Shown here: piece after piece, positions 8,525 through 16,798 of the stretch
How the letters are laid out: every line of letters begins with the position of its first letter
How positions within the stretch are numbered: position 1 is the stretch's first letter
From: Lachnospiraceae bacterium
GTDB taxonomy: Bacteria > Bacillota_A > Clostridia > Lachnospirales > Lachnospiraceae
Assembly: GCA_024690425.1 (NCBI GenBank)
Contig: JAILCT010000211.1
Location: 1 to 25,147 of the forward strand
Reading direction: 5' to 3'
DNA: 25,147 bases
Position numbers and translations under genes: made by a program
Notes under the pieces: model-generated
The model's database searches: none
What the model saw: only the letters and a program-made list of their open reading frames with translations
What the model was told of the DNA's origin: nothing

Positions 8525-8560
8525 AAAGGGTTTCCAAGCTTGCTTGGGAATCCCTTTTTA
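8525..8560 (+). terminator. rho-independent terminator after rpsI
   Basis: AAAGGG (8525-8530) pairs with CCCTTT (8552-8557). The stem continues through TTCC/GGAA and AAGC/GCTT with one mismatch and one bulge, and is followed by a T-run (8555-8559). Classic intrinsic terminator architecture. Confidence 0.88.
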
Positions 8561-8598
8561 TATCCTGTCATTATGCCGTCATTATTCCCGACTCACTG

Positions 8599-8627
8599 AT
8601 GACGGACCGGTCAGGATATGCTACAAT
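8599..8627 (+). promoter_or_regulatory. predicted promoter of the GH9 gene (extended -10)
   Basis: ATGACG (8599-8604), 17 bp, TACAAT (8622-8627), with TGC immediately before the -10 (extended -10). The predicted start near 8634 gives a 36-nt leader to ATG 8670. Confidence 0.6.
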
Positions 8628-8669
8628 TACATTATCTATATCAGATTCATTTTTCATACGAGGGATAGA

Positions 8670-10292
8670 ATGAGATCAATATATGTTAATCAGGTTGGAT
8701 ACAGGCCGGGAGATACAAAGAGGGCGGTTCTTAATTTCCCTGCGGAAGGATTCAGTGTTGTAAATGCTAATGGTGAGACGGTATACACAGGTACGGTTTC
8801 GCATTTTGGCCCGGACAGTATTTCGGGAGAAGATACTTATGTGGCGGACTTCAGTAAGCTTGGTGCCGATGGCGGTTCGGGAGATAAATACAGGGTGACG
8901 GCAGACGGCGTAAGCTCTGCGTCTTTTTGCATTTCCGACAAGGCTTATGACAAGCTTATGAAGGATGTCTGCAAGTGTTTCTATTTTCTCCGCTGTGGAG
9001 ATGCACTTACCGAGGAATATGCAGGTGTTTATTACCATAAGCCCTGCCATATGGACAAGGCGACTGTTTACGGAGAAGGGACTAAGGTCGATGTGTGCGG
9101 CGGATGGCATGACGCAGGTGACTACGGAAGGTACTCCACGGCAGGTGCAGTGGCTCTTGCCCATCTGCTTTACGGGGTTCGCTTCTTTAACGGGCTTCAG
9201 AAGGTGAACTTCGATATTCCCGCAGTCAAGTGTGATAATGGCAGCTATCCCGATATTCTGGCTGAAGCTAAGGTCGAGCTTGACTTTTTACTTAAGATGC
9301 AGCGGGATGACGGAGCTGTGTGGCATAAAGTCACGACCTTTAATCATGCACCTTTCATCATGCCCGAGGATGATAAGGATGAGCTCTTCCTTTTCCCTGT
9401 ATCTTCAATGGCTACGGCAGATATTGCCGCTGTTTTTGCACTGGCTTATACAGTATATAAGGATTACGATAAAGCTTATTCCGAGGCATTGCTTGCCGCG
9501 GCGAACAGGGCTTATGACTGGCTTGTGAAGAATCCGGAGCCTGTATTGTTTAAGAACGCCGAGGGATCCAACACCGGCGAGTACGGTGAAGATGAGGATA
9601 TCTCGAACAGGTTCTGGGCAGCTGCATCGATGTATGAGGCTGTCGGAGATAAGAAGTATAATACAGACGTGGTAAAATACAGGGATGAACTTGAGAGATT
9701 GGGCGGTGAATCAGTATTTACCGGTTTTGGCTGGGCCCCGGTTGCGGGATTTGGAGCCTTGTCGATCATACTTAAGAACGATGGGGATGACATTGAGAAG
9801 CGGATGAAGGAATGCTTTGTAAATGAGGCGGACAGGCTGTGTGAGGTTGCCAAGGGAAACGGATTTAATCTGTGCATGGGAGCATACAGCTTTTTCTGGG
9901 GATCCAACATGGAACTGCTTAAGTCCCTTATGGTGATCACGATGGCTAAGAGCATAAAAGATGATCCAAGCTACGCCGGTGTTATCAGCTCGGGTATCGA
10001 TTATCTGTTGGGATGCAACAGCATGGATACAAGCTATGTTACGGGACATGGGGAGAAGGCTTACAGGAACCCTCATTTGAGGCCTACGGTTACTGATGAT
10101 ATCGAAGACCCATGGCCGGGTCTTGTTGCGGGAGGACCCAACAGTGGATTGCAGGATGAGAAGGCTGCATGGCTTCCTCATGACCTTCCCCCGATGAAGT
10201 GCTATCTTGACGCATGGGAGTGCTACTCGCTTAATGAGATAACCATTTACTGGAACTCACCGCTTGTATTTGTACTTGCATCGATGCTGTGA
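8670..10292 (+). CDS. GH9 family cellodextrinase/endoglucanase, cytoplasmic
   Basis: Inverting glycoside hydrolase of family 9, expected to cut beta-1,4-glucan oligosaccharides. The start is ATG 8670 (MRSIYVNQVGYRPGDTKRAV; weak AGGG Shine-Dalgarno); the frame open upstream runs through the rpsI terminator. 540 aa. An N-terminal Ig-like (CelD_N) domain (about 1-95) precedes the (alpha/alpha)6 barrel (about 100-540). Catalytic features: GGWHDAGDYGRY with Asp148 and Asp151, the NPHLRPT substrate motif and Glu523 in NEITIYWNSP as general acid. There is no signal peptide, dockerin or carbohydrate-binding module, so it probably acts in the cytosol. The size and layout resemble the Ced1 cellodextrinase of Butyrivibrio fibrisolvens as I remember it (family 9, about 550 aa). 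It has its own promoter and terminator, so is probably monocistronic. Confidence 0.93.
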   Translation: MRSIYVNQVGYRPGDTKRAVLNFPAEGFSVVNANGETVYTGTVSHFGPDSISGEDTYVADFSKLGADGGSGDKYRVTADGVSSASFCISDKAYDKLMKDVCKCFYFLRCGDALTEEYAGVYYHKPCHMDKATVYGEGTKVDVCGGWHDAGDYGRYSTAGAVALAHLLYGVRFFNGLQKVNFDIPAVKCDNGSYPDILAEAKVELDFLLKMQRDDGAVWHKVTTFNHAPFIMPEDDKDELFLFPVSSMATADIAAVFALAYTVYKDYDKAYSEALLAAANRAYDWLVKNPEPVLFKNAEGSNTGEYGEDEDISNRFWAAASMYEAVGDKKYNTDVVKYRDELERLGGESVFTGFGWAPVAGFGALSIILKNDGDDIEKRMKECFVNEADRLCEVAKGNGFNLCMGAYSFFWGSNMELLKSLMVITMAKSIKDDPSYAGVISSGIDYLLGCNSMDTSYVTGHGEKAYRNPHLRPTVTDDIEDPWPGLVAGGPNSGLQDEKAAWLPHDLPPMKCYLDAWECYSLNEITIYWNSPLVFVLASML

Positions 10293-10315
10293 ATCAAATG
10301 ATCATGAATATATGG

Positions 10316-10358
10316 AACAGGCTCACATTACATTGTATTCTGAGCCTGTTTTGTTTCA
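10316..10358 (+). terminator. rho-independent terminator after the GH9 gene
   Basis: AACAGGCTCA (10316-10325) pairs perfectly with TGAGCCTGTT (10341-10350) around a 15-nt loop, followed by TTGTTT. The final TTTTGTTT tract completes an intrinsic terminator. Confidence 0.82.
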
Positions 10359-10392
10359 TGCAAGTTATGATAAAACCGGTAACAAAAAATAA

Positions 10393-10422
10393 TTGGTATC
10401 CGTACCCGCGAGCCTGTATAAT
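10393..10422 (+). promoter_or_regulatory. predicted promoter of the alcohol dehydrogenase gene
   Basis: TTGGTA (10393-10398), 18 bp, TATAAT (10417-10422). The predicted start near 10429 leaves a 43-nt leader. GGTA-TCCG-TACC at 10395-10406 forms a small palindrome between the boxes that could be an operator, but it is too short to call. Confidence 0.55.
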
Positions 10423-10471
10423 GATATATGACACATGCTGATTTACACCGGGATAAAGAAAGGAAGATCGT

Positions 10472-11647
10472 ATGGAAAATTTTGAATTCTACTCACCAAC
10501 ATGTTTTGTTTTTGGCAAGGATACTGAGAATCAGGCCGGTAAATATGTTAAGAGATTTAACGGTTCCAAGGTGCTCATCCATTACGGGGGAGGAAGTGCG
10601 GTCCGCTCGGGCCTTCTTGACAGGATTAAAAAGTCACTCGATGGGGAAGGCATATCCTATGTTGAACTGGGCGGCGTTAAGCCCAATCCCAGGAGCGGCC
10701 TTGTATACGAAGGTATAGATATCTGCAAGAAGCAGGGTGTTGACTTTGTCCTTGCCGTAGGCGGAGGAAGCGTTATAGATTCGGCCAAGGCCATAGCTGC
10801 AGGGGCCCTTTATGACGGGGACTTCTGGGACTATTACCAGGGCAAATGGATAGAAGAGGCATTACCGATAGGAACCGTGCTTACCATAGCAGCGGCAGGC
10901 AGCGAGGGTTCGGGCGATTCTGTCGTTACCAAGGAAGATGGCATGTTCAAGCGCGATGCCCACGGCGATGTTATAAGGCCTAAGTTCTCGATCCTTAATC
11001 CTGCCCTTACACAGACTCTGCCTCCTTATCAGACGGCAGCAGGTATTACCGATATTATGGCACACCTGTATGAGCGTTATCTGACCAACACGGAAGAGGT
11101 TGAGGTTACCGACAGGCTTATCGAGGGTCTTCTCCTTACCATGATCCATGAGGGTCCGCGTGTTATAGCCGATCCCGATAATTACCAGGCGCGTGCCAAT
11201 ATAATGTGGGCAGGAACCATGGCACACAACAATTCGGTAGGCGTGGGAAGAAGCCAGGACTGGAATTCACATACTATTGAACATGAGCTGTCAGCTCTCT
11301 ATGACTGTGCTCACGGTGCAGGACTTGCGGTAACCATGCCGGCAGTATTTACATATCAGTTATCCCATAATGTGATGAGGTTTGCCCAGATCGCAGTAAG
11401 GGTATGGGGCTGCCAGATGGATTTTGCCAACCCGGAAGCAACGGCTAAGGCAGGGATCGAAGCCTTCAGGAACTTCCTCATCTCGATAGGGATGCCTAAG
11501 AACTTTAAGGAGCTGGGAGCTAAGGAAGAGGATATCCCGAAGCTTGTTGATATCCTGTGCCACGGTGACGGAAGGAAGGGATCGATCTCCGGATTCATCA
11601 CACTTAACGAGGACGACTGTACGAAGATATATAAGATGATGATATGA
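10472..11647 (+). CDS. iron-containing alcohol dehydrogenase (butanol dehydrogenase type)
   Basis: Group III metal-dependent alcohol dehydrogenase, probably using NAD(P)H to reduce aldehydes and discharge reducing equivalents. 391 aa with an N-terminal nucleotide-binding domain (GGGSVIDSAKA from residue 97) and a C-terminal helical metal domain. The four expected metal ligands are in place: Asp194 and His198 in GITDIMAH, His267 in SHTIEHEL and His281 in DCAHGAG. The overall pattern (NFEFYSPT..FGKDT start, PIGTVLTIAAAGSEGSG) fits the butanol dehydrogenase/YqhD branch. ATG 10472 has an upstream AAAGGA. It follows its own promoter and is separated by 38 bp from the next gene, which may be co-transcribed. 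The substrate cannot be read from the sequence. Confidence 0.93.
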   Translation: MENFEFYSPTCFVFGKDTENQAGKYVKRFNGSKVLIHYGGGSAVRSGLLDRIKKSLDGEGISYVELGGVKPNPRSGLVYEGIDICKKQGVDFVLAVGGGSVIDSAKAIAAGALYDGDFWDYYQGKWIEEALPIGTVLTIAAAGSEGSGDSVVTKEDGMFKRDAHGDVIRPKFSILNPALTQTLPPYQTAAGITDIMAHLYERYLTNTEEVEVTDRLIEGLLLTMIHEGPRVIADPDNYQARANIMWAGTMAHNNSVGVGRSQDWNSHTIEHELSALYDCAHGAGLAVTMPAVFTYQLSHNVMRFAQIAVRVWGCQMDFANPEATAKAGIEAFRNFLISIGMPKNFKELGAKEEDIPKLVDILCHGDGRKGSISGFITLNEDDCTKIYKMMI

Positions 11648-11685
11648 TCGCGAATGGTGGGTAAATAATATAAAGGAATATGAAA

Positions 11686-13422
11686 ATGGCTGACAGACAT
11701 TACAAAAACTTCCAAACAGTAGTATACATTCCGGCGCAGGTGGCTGAATCATTCACGCCGGAGAAGCTTGCCGAGGATTATGACTTTCTTGAGAAGTACA
11801 TAGGCCTTGATAAGGTATACCTTGAGACCCACAGGGACAGGCATGATGTAAGTGAAGATCAGATAAAGCGGGTCAAGGGATTCCTTGAAGAGAAGGGCGT
11901 TGCCGTATCGGGCGGGATCACGACCACGATACATGACTTTGAAGGGGCAGAAGCGGGAAAGCAGAGGATATTTGAGACCTTCTGCTATACCGATCCTGCC
12001 ATGCGTGAACGTATCAGGACCATTGCGGAATACACGGCGGGACTTTTCGATGAAGTGATCCTGGATGATTTTTACTTCACCAACTGTACCTGTGAGCGCT
12101 GCATAAAGGAGAAGGGTGACAGGAGCTGGGTGGAATTCAGGAGAGACCTTATGGAGGATGTATCGAGGAATCTTATCGTGAATCCCGCTAAGGCCGTTAA
12201 TCCCGGAGTCCGTATGGTGATTAAGTATCCCAACTGGAGAGAGTCATACCACTTCACAGGATACAGGCCCGACACGCAGGATACTGTTTTCGATGCGACC
12301 TATATAGGGACGGAGACGAGGAGCCCTTCGTATGCGGATCAGCACCTGCCCGAGTATCTTAGTTATTCGCTTGTAAGGTTCATTGAGAATGCATGGCCGG
12401 GAAGGAACGGCGGCGGATGGTTCGATCCCTACCAGTGCTGGTCGGCTGACCGCTACCTTGAGCAGGCTTATCTTACAGCCTTCGCAGGAGCCCGGGAGCT
12501 TATGCATTTCCAGTGGTCGGATATCGTGGGTAATTACTTCGCAGGACCTATGGGGATACAGCTTAAGAAGATCGACAAGCTCCTTGACGGAGCCGGAAAG
12601 CCTACTGGCATTATGACATATATACCTCATGCTTCATCCGGGGAGAACCACCTTGAGATGAGGCTTGGAATGATAGGGATCCCGATAGAGGCTACGCCTG
12701 TATGGCCGGGAGACAGTGACAGGATTCTTATTACAGAAAGCGCTGCTGCGGACGGAGACATCATTGACAGGCTTGCAGGCTTTGTTGAAGGCGGAGGGGA
12801 TGCGATCATAACGAGCGGATTCCTCAGAGCCAAAGGAGATGAATTAAGGGCAGCAGGCCTTACGGAAAGCTATGTGAGTGACAGGAAGCTTACTGTGACA
12901 AGATATCATGTTACCGGTGATGATGCAGGCTATACCGATCATCGCACCCCCATCCTGTTTCCGGAGATAGTTCATGGGAACAATGCATCCTGGTCATTGC
13001 TCAACGGAGGTGACGGGGATTACCATGCATCACTATTCCTTCGGAGCGCATATGGAAAGGGCAGGCTCTATATAATGGCCGTGCCTGATAATTACTCTGA
13101 TCTTTACAGGATGCCGCGTATGGCGACGGATGTTTACAAGCGGACCCTGAGTCACGATATTTATGCATCAGGCTCTAACTTTTCGATGTTTACATATGAC
13201 GATGACAGCCTGATCCTTTACCGCTATGCTAAGGGTGATGTGCGTCCTGCCCATGTAAGGTTGTACAGCCGCAAAAAAGCAGGGGGATTTAAGGATGCGG
13301 CAACGGGTGAACACATACCTGTCCAGCCTGTGATAATACGTGAGGATTTTACAGAGAAAACCTATTACACCGCAGATGTGATCGTCTCCCCCGGAATATT
13401 CCGCAAGTTTATTATAGAATGA
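11686..13422 (+). CDS. uncharacterised protein, possible TIM-barrel glycoside hydrolase with GATase-like domain
   Basis: Not recognised as a named family. 578 aa from ATG 11686, chosen over ATG 11680 because AAAGGA (11672-11677) is 8 nt from the former but only 2 nt from the latter. The N-terminal half reads like a (beta/alpha)8 barrel: VYLETHRD, a strand ending in Asp127-Asp128 (EVILDDFYF), then Cys134, Cys136 and Cys139 (NCTCERC), a cysteine cluster reminiscent of GH42-like enzymes, then VIKYPNWR and ENAWPGRNGGGWFDPYQCW. The C-terminal half (about 310-430) resembles the class I GATase/trimerisation domain of beta-galactosidases (ITESAAADGDIIDRLAGFVE, then GGGDA), ending in a beta-rich tail. 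There is no signal peptide. It sits after the alcohol dehydrogenase and near GH3 and GH9 genes. A hydrolase role is my inference. Confidence 0.6.
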   Translation: MADRHYKNFQTVVYIPAQVAESFTPEKLAEDYDFLEKYIGLDKVYLETHRDRHDVSEDQIKRVKGFLEEKGVAVSGGITTTIHDFEGAEAGKQRIFETFCYTDPAMRERIRTIAEYTAGLFDEVILDDFYFTNCTCERCIKEKGDRSWVEFRRDLMEDVSRNLIVNPAKAVNPGVRMVIKYPNWRESYHFTGYRPDTQDTVFDATYIGTETRSPSYADQHLPEYLSYSLVRFIENAWPGRNGGGWFDPYQCWSADRYLEQAYLTAFAGARELMHFQWSDIVGNYFAGPMGIQLKKIDKLLDGAGKPTGIMTYIPHASSGENHLEMRLGMIGIPIEATPVWPGDSDRILITESAAADGDIIDRLAGFVEGGGDAIITSGFLRAKGDELRAAGLTESYVSDRKLTVTRYHVTGDDAGYTDHRTPILFPEIVHGNNASWSLLNGGDGDYHASLFLRSAYGKGRLYIMAVPDNYSDLYRMPRMATDVYKRTLSHDIYASGSNFSMFTYDDDSLILYRYAKGDVRPAHVRLYSRKKAGGFKDAATGEHIPVQPVIIREDFTEKTYYTADVIVSPGIFRKFIIE

Positions 13423-13432
13423 TCTGCATTTG

Positions 13433-13441
13433 TGATATAAT
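13433..13441 (+). promoter_or_regulatory. extended -10 promoter element of the GGDEF/EAL gene, leaderless geometry
   Basis: TG-A-TATAAT at 13433-13441 is a perfect extended -10 box. The -35 region (TTATAG near 13412) is weak. Only 6 nt separate the box from ATG 13448 and no Shine-Dalgarno is present, so the mRNA is predicted to begin at the start codon. Confidence 0.6.
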
Positions 13442-13447
13442 GTAAAC

Positions 13448-15100
13448 ATGACAAGGGATAATCAGGATCTTTATTTACAATTCTTAAGGGAAATAGCCCT
13501 GGGCGACGGTGATCTGAACATGCTCACCGAAGCCCTTTCGGGCGTTGCCTATTATTATCATATAAGCGCGATCGAGGCGGAGCTTCTTGGAGATCACAGG
13601 CTTGACCAGAAGGAGATCACCCTTTTTGAGAGGGAGAATGCCGATCCTGTCGGAGAGCCTGTAAAATATGTATTTGAATCCAATAATGGTCCTGCGATAG
13701 TGATATATGTATATGCGGATGAGAAGCCCTTTAACGAAGAGGAGAAGGAAGAGCTCGAGATATATGCGACCAACTGCTGCTTCGCTCTTCAGAAATATCA
13801 GATGGCCCGGTTCATGAAGCTTGCAAGGGACCGTCAGTTCAATACATGGCTTCTTAACGTCGACGGATTCTTAAAGCAGGTTACCCTGATGATGAATACA
13901 GGATATAAGCTGTCGGAGTATTCGGCCTTCTGCTTTAACATCAAACAGTTTACCGATGTGAACAAGCGCTACGGAAGGAAGAAGGGGAACGAAGTACTGG
14001 CAGGGTACGGGAAGAGCATAAACGACAGGCTGAAGGAGGATGAACTCGTAGGCCACCTTGGCGGAGATAACTTTATCGCTCTTGTCAAGAGGTCAGGGCA
14101 GAAGGACTTACTTAAATATCTTGAAGATGTGCGAGTCAGGATAGAAGTGGACGGTAAGAAGGAAGACGTTCACCTGGCGGCTTACGTCGGTGTGTGGGAG
14201 ATAGATGATGACAATACGGATATAGAAGCACTTATTGGCAAAGCTCTTGTGGGGCTTAACCAGGCCAGGAAGAAGCACATAGGCCAGGTGTTAGTGACTG
14301 ATTTTATGATCGGGCAGATGAAGAGTCTGAAGGAAGTGCTTGAGCATTACGAGGAAGCCCTGAAGACTAAGGAATTCAGCATCTTTTATCAGCCCAAGGT
14401 GGATTCAAGGACCAACACGCTGGTCGGAGCCGAAGGACTGGTAAGATGGTTCAGGGGTGATAAGATGATATCGCCAGGGATATTTATTCCGGCGCTTGAA
14501 GATAACGGTACGATAAAAGAGCTTGACTATTACGTATTACGGCAGGCCTGCGAAGACATTAAGGAATGGGTCGATAAGGGATATGAACCTGTTCCGGTGT
14601 CTGTGAATTTCTCAAGGCGTGATCTTAAGGACAGGAAGCTTGCCTGGAATATAAACAAGATCATTGAGGAGGCAGGCATTGACAAGAGCCTTATAGAGAT
14701 AGAGCTTACGGAAACGGTTGATGCCGATGAGCACGGAGAACTGTCGAAGTTTATCGATGAACTTTATAAGATGAATATAAAGACTGCGATCGACGATTTC
14801 GGTGCAGGCTATTCATCGCTTGCAACGCTTAGGGAGTTCAGTGTCCATTCACTTAAGCTTGACAGGTCGTTTGTCAATACGGATGATTTTTCCTGGAAGG
14901 ATGAGATAATACTTAAGGACATTATCCATATGGCAGGTGAACTGAGCATGGATGTGCTGTGTGAGGGCGTTGAGAGGGTTGACCAGCTGGCACTTCTTAA
15001 CAGCGTCAGCTGTTACGTGATCCAGGGTTACTATTATGATAAGCCTCTGAAAAGAGATGAATATGAGGAAAGGCTTAAGAACAAGAAATATAAGAAATGA
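13448..15100 (+). CDS. degenerate GGDEF-EAL protein, probable c-di-GMP phosphodiesterase
   Basis: Cytoplasmic signalling protein of 550 aa. Domains: N-terminal GAF-like region (about 1-130), GGDEF domain (about 150-285) and EAL domain (about 300-540). The GGDEF signature is GGDNF (residues 205-209), losing the catalytic Glu, so cyclase activity is unlikely; it may bind GTP as a regulator. The EAL domain has EGL at 329-331, keeping the metal-binding Glu329, and retains SVNFSRRDL, ELTET, IDDFGAGYSS, LKLDRSF and CEGVE, so c-di-GMP hydrolysis is likely. There is no membrane segment. The start ATG has no Shine-Dalgarno and lies 6 nt after a perfect extended -10. The stop overlaps the permease start by 4 bp (ATGA), coupling the two genes. 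Confidence 0.92.
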   Translation: MTRDNQDLYLQFLREIALGDGDLNMLTEALSGVAYYYHISAIEAELLGDHRLDQKEITLFERENADPVGEPVKYVFESNNGPAIVIYVYADEKPFNEEEKEELEIYATNCCFALQKYQMARFMKLARDRQFNTWLLNVDGFLKQVTLMMNTGYKLSEYSAFCFNIKQFTDVNKRYGRKKGNEVLAGYGKSINDRLKEDELVGHLGGDNFIALVKRSGQKDLLKYLEDVRVRIEVDGKKEDVHLAAYVGVWEIDDDNTDIEALIGKALVGLNQARKKHIGQVLVTDFMIGQMKSLKEVLEHYEEALKTKEFSIFYQPKVDSRTNTLVGAEGLVRWFRGDKMISPGIFIPALEDNGTIKELDYYVLRQACEDIKEWVDKGYEPVPVSVNFSRRDLKDRKLAWNINKIIEEAGIDKSLIEIELTETVDADEHGELSKFIDELYKMNIKTAIDDFGAGYSSLATLREFSVHSLKLDRSFVNTDDFSWKDEIILKDIIHMAGELSMDVLCEGVERVDQLALLNSVSCYVIQGYYYDKPLKRDEYEERLKNKKYKK

Positions 15101-16065
15101 AAAATAAGAAATTACTCGGGAATGCGATACTTATGTTCACGGCTGCGATATGGGGCATGGGATTTGCCTGGCAACGGCTGGGGATGGAGGATATCGGTCC
15201 GGTTACCTTTACAGCCGCGAGGGAGATCATATCCGCTGTATTTATCGGGATAGTGGCGGTTATAATAAACGGAATAGCCAGGAAAAAGGAAAGGATCCGG
15301 TCGGGTCCTTTTTATTCTGACAGTCGGGACAGATCTGCAAGGGAGCGCAGGGGAGCAACGATCAGGGGCGGCATATGCTGCGGTGTGTTCCTTGTGTCGG
15401 CCACCCTCTTCCAACAGTGGGGAATAGTGTATACGACGGCCGGAAAGGCCGGCTTTATCACCGCAATGTATATGCTGTTTGTTCCGATAGTAGGGTTTGT
15501 TTTATTCAAGATGAGACATTCATGGACTGTGTGGCTGGCGGTTGCCCTGGGTGTTGTGGGAATGTATTTCCTGTGCATGAACGAAGTGCTGTATCTGACT
15601 AAGGGGGATGCCCTGATGCTCGTGTGTGCCCTTCTCTACAGCGGGCATATACTCTGCTGCGATCATTTTGTAGAAAAGGCTGAGCCCATAAGCATGTCGG
15701 CCATTCAGTTTGTTACCGCATCGGTGATATCGCTGGTGCTTGCCTTTATTTTAGAGGTCCCGCAGGCCTCACAGATAAGGACGGCAATCTTACCTATACT
15801 GTATTGTGGTTTCGTTTCGGGTGGAATGGGTTATACCCTTCAGATAGTGGGACAGAAGTTCGCCGATCCCACACCTGCTTCGCTTATTATGAGCCTTGAA
15901 GCGGTATTTGCGGTTCTTGGAGGTGTCCTGATGCTTGGCGAGAGGATGACCTTACGTGAAGGTGCAGGATGTATAATAATGTTTGTTGCCATAATCCTGG
16001 TACAGATAGACCGTAAGGGGGACCAAGAAGCGCTGGACCCTACATCCATCCCCCGTCAAGAGTGA
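15097..16065 (+). CDS. EamA-family (DMT superfamily) permease
   Basis: Probable metabolite exporter of the drug/metabolite transporter superfamily, 322 aa. About ten hydrophobic segments in two EamA repeats can be followed, the first opening with AILMFTAAIWGMGFAWQRLG and the second with GDALMLVCALLYSGH; the glutamate in LMLGERMTL near the end is typical. A basic, Arg/Ser-rich insertion (about residues 62-92, RKKERIRSGP to RRGATIRGG) lengthens the loop after the second segment, and its DNA contains a terminator-like hairpin. The start overlaps the upstream EAL gene by 4 bp. The 3' end overlaps the convergent minus-strand reductase gene by 26 bp. Substrate unknown. Confidence 0.9.
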   Translation: MKNKKLLGNAILMFTAAIWGMGFAWQRLGMEDIGPVTFTAAREIISAVFIGIVAVIINGIARKKERIRSGPFYSDSRDRSARERRGATIRGGICCGVFLVSATLFQQWGIVYTTAGKAGFITAMYMLFVPIVGFVLFKMRHSWTVWLAVALGVVGMYFLCMNEVLYLTKGDALMLVCALLYSGHILCCDHFVEKAEPISMSAIQFVTASVISLVLAFILEVPQASQIRTAILPILYCGFVSGGMGYTLQIVGQKFADPTPASLIMSLEAVFAVLGGVLMLGERMTLREGAGCIIMFVAIILVQIDRKGDQEALDPTSIPRQE

Positions 16066-16762
16066 TGACCTGCCCGGTGATATAACTGTTACCAAGGCAC
16101 AGACTGCATACAAGATCTGCTACCTCATCCGGCCGGCCCATGCGGCCTGCCGGAATTTCTTCTATTATGGAAGAAATGTCATCTGCATCAAAGATCCTGT
16201 TCATGTCGGTATCTATCATTCCGCAGGCTATGGCATTAACACGAATGTTACTGGGAGCAAGTTCCCTGGCAAGAGCCCTGGTAAATGCGTTAAGGCCGCC
16301 CTTGGAAGCGGAATAAGCCACTTCCGTTGATGCACCCCGCTCTCCCCAGACAGAAGATATGTTTATGATGCAGCCATCCTTCTTCTTAAGCATGAGGGGT
16401 ACTGCAAGCCTTGAGCAGTAGAAGGCAGAGCTTAAGTTGACGCCTATGACTCTGTTCCATTCTTCTGGGGTCATGTCCTGGATAAGGCCTACATATGATA
16501 TCCCGGCGTTGTTGACAAGGACATCAAGCTTTTCTACACCTTCAAACAGGCGGTCAGCCTGTGAAGGATCCGAGAGATCACCTGTGAAAGTCCGGCAGGT
16601 GATCTTATAAGCCTCCCGTAATTCTGCGGCCAGTTCATTAAGCATTTCTTCATTATTGATACAGGTTATCGTAAGGTCATAGCCTGACCGAGCCAGACCT
16701 TCTGCTATGGCCCGTCCGATACCCCTTGATGCACCTGTTACAATTGCGTGTTTATTCTTCAT
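16040..16762 (-). CDS. short-chain dehydrogenase/reductase, FabG-like
   Basis: Classical NAD(P)-dependent SDR of 240 aa, most like 3-oxoacyl-ACP reductases. Motifs: TGASRGIG cofactor loop (residues 9-16), NNAG at 84-87, catalytic Ser137 (NISSVWG) with Tyr150 and Lys154 (YSASK), and the C-terminal SYITGQVITLDGGWM. I start it at the ATG on 16762-16760; the reading frame extends further upstream only through a TTG that belongs to the promoter -35 box. There is no Shine-Dalgarno, and the -10 box ends 7 nt before the ATG, so a leaderless mRNA is predicted. It is the only minus-strand gene in the window, converging on the permease gene and diverging from trxB. Whether it acts in fatty acid synthesis is uncertain, since no other fab gene is nearby. 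Confidence 0.92.
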   Translation of the reverse strand: MKNKHAIVTGASRGIGRAIAEGLARSGYDLTITCINNEEMLNELAAELREAYKITCRTFTGDLSDPSQADRLFEGVEKLDVLVNNAGISYVGLIQDMTPEEWNRVIGVNLSSAFYCSRLAVPLMLKKKDGCIINISSVWGERGASTEVAYSASKGGLNAFTRALARELAPSNIRVNAIACGMIDTDMNRIFDADDISSIIEEIPAGRMGRPDEVADLVCSLCLGNSYITGQVITLDGGWM

Positions 16763-16769
16763 ATAATAT

Positions 16770-16798
16770 AATATATCTGACATTGAAAAATGGGTCAA
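16770..16798 (-). promoter_or_regulatory. promoter of the FabG-like gene, leaderless geometry
   Basis: On the minus strand: TTGACC (16798-16793), 17-bp spacer, TATATT (16775-16770), then 7 nt to the ATG at 16762. Ten of twelve consensus bases match at ideal spacing. The -35 box ends exactly where the inverted-repeat element begins (16799). Confidence 0.8.
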
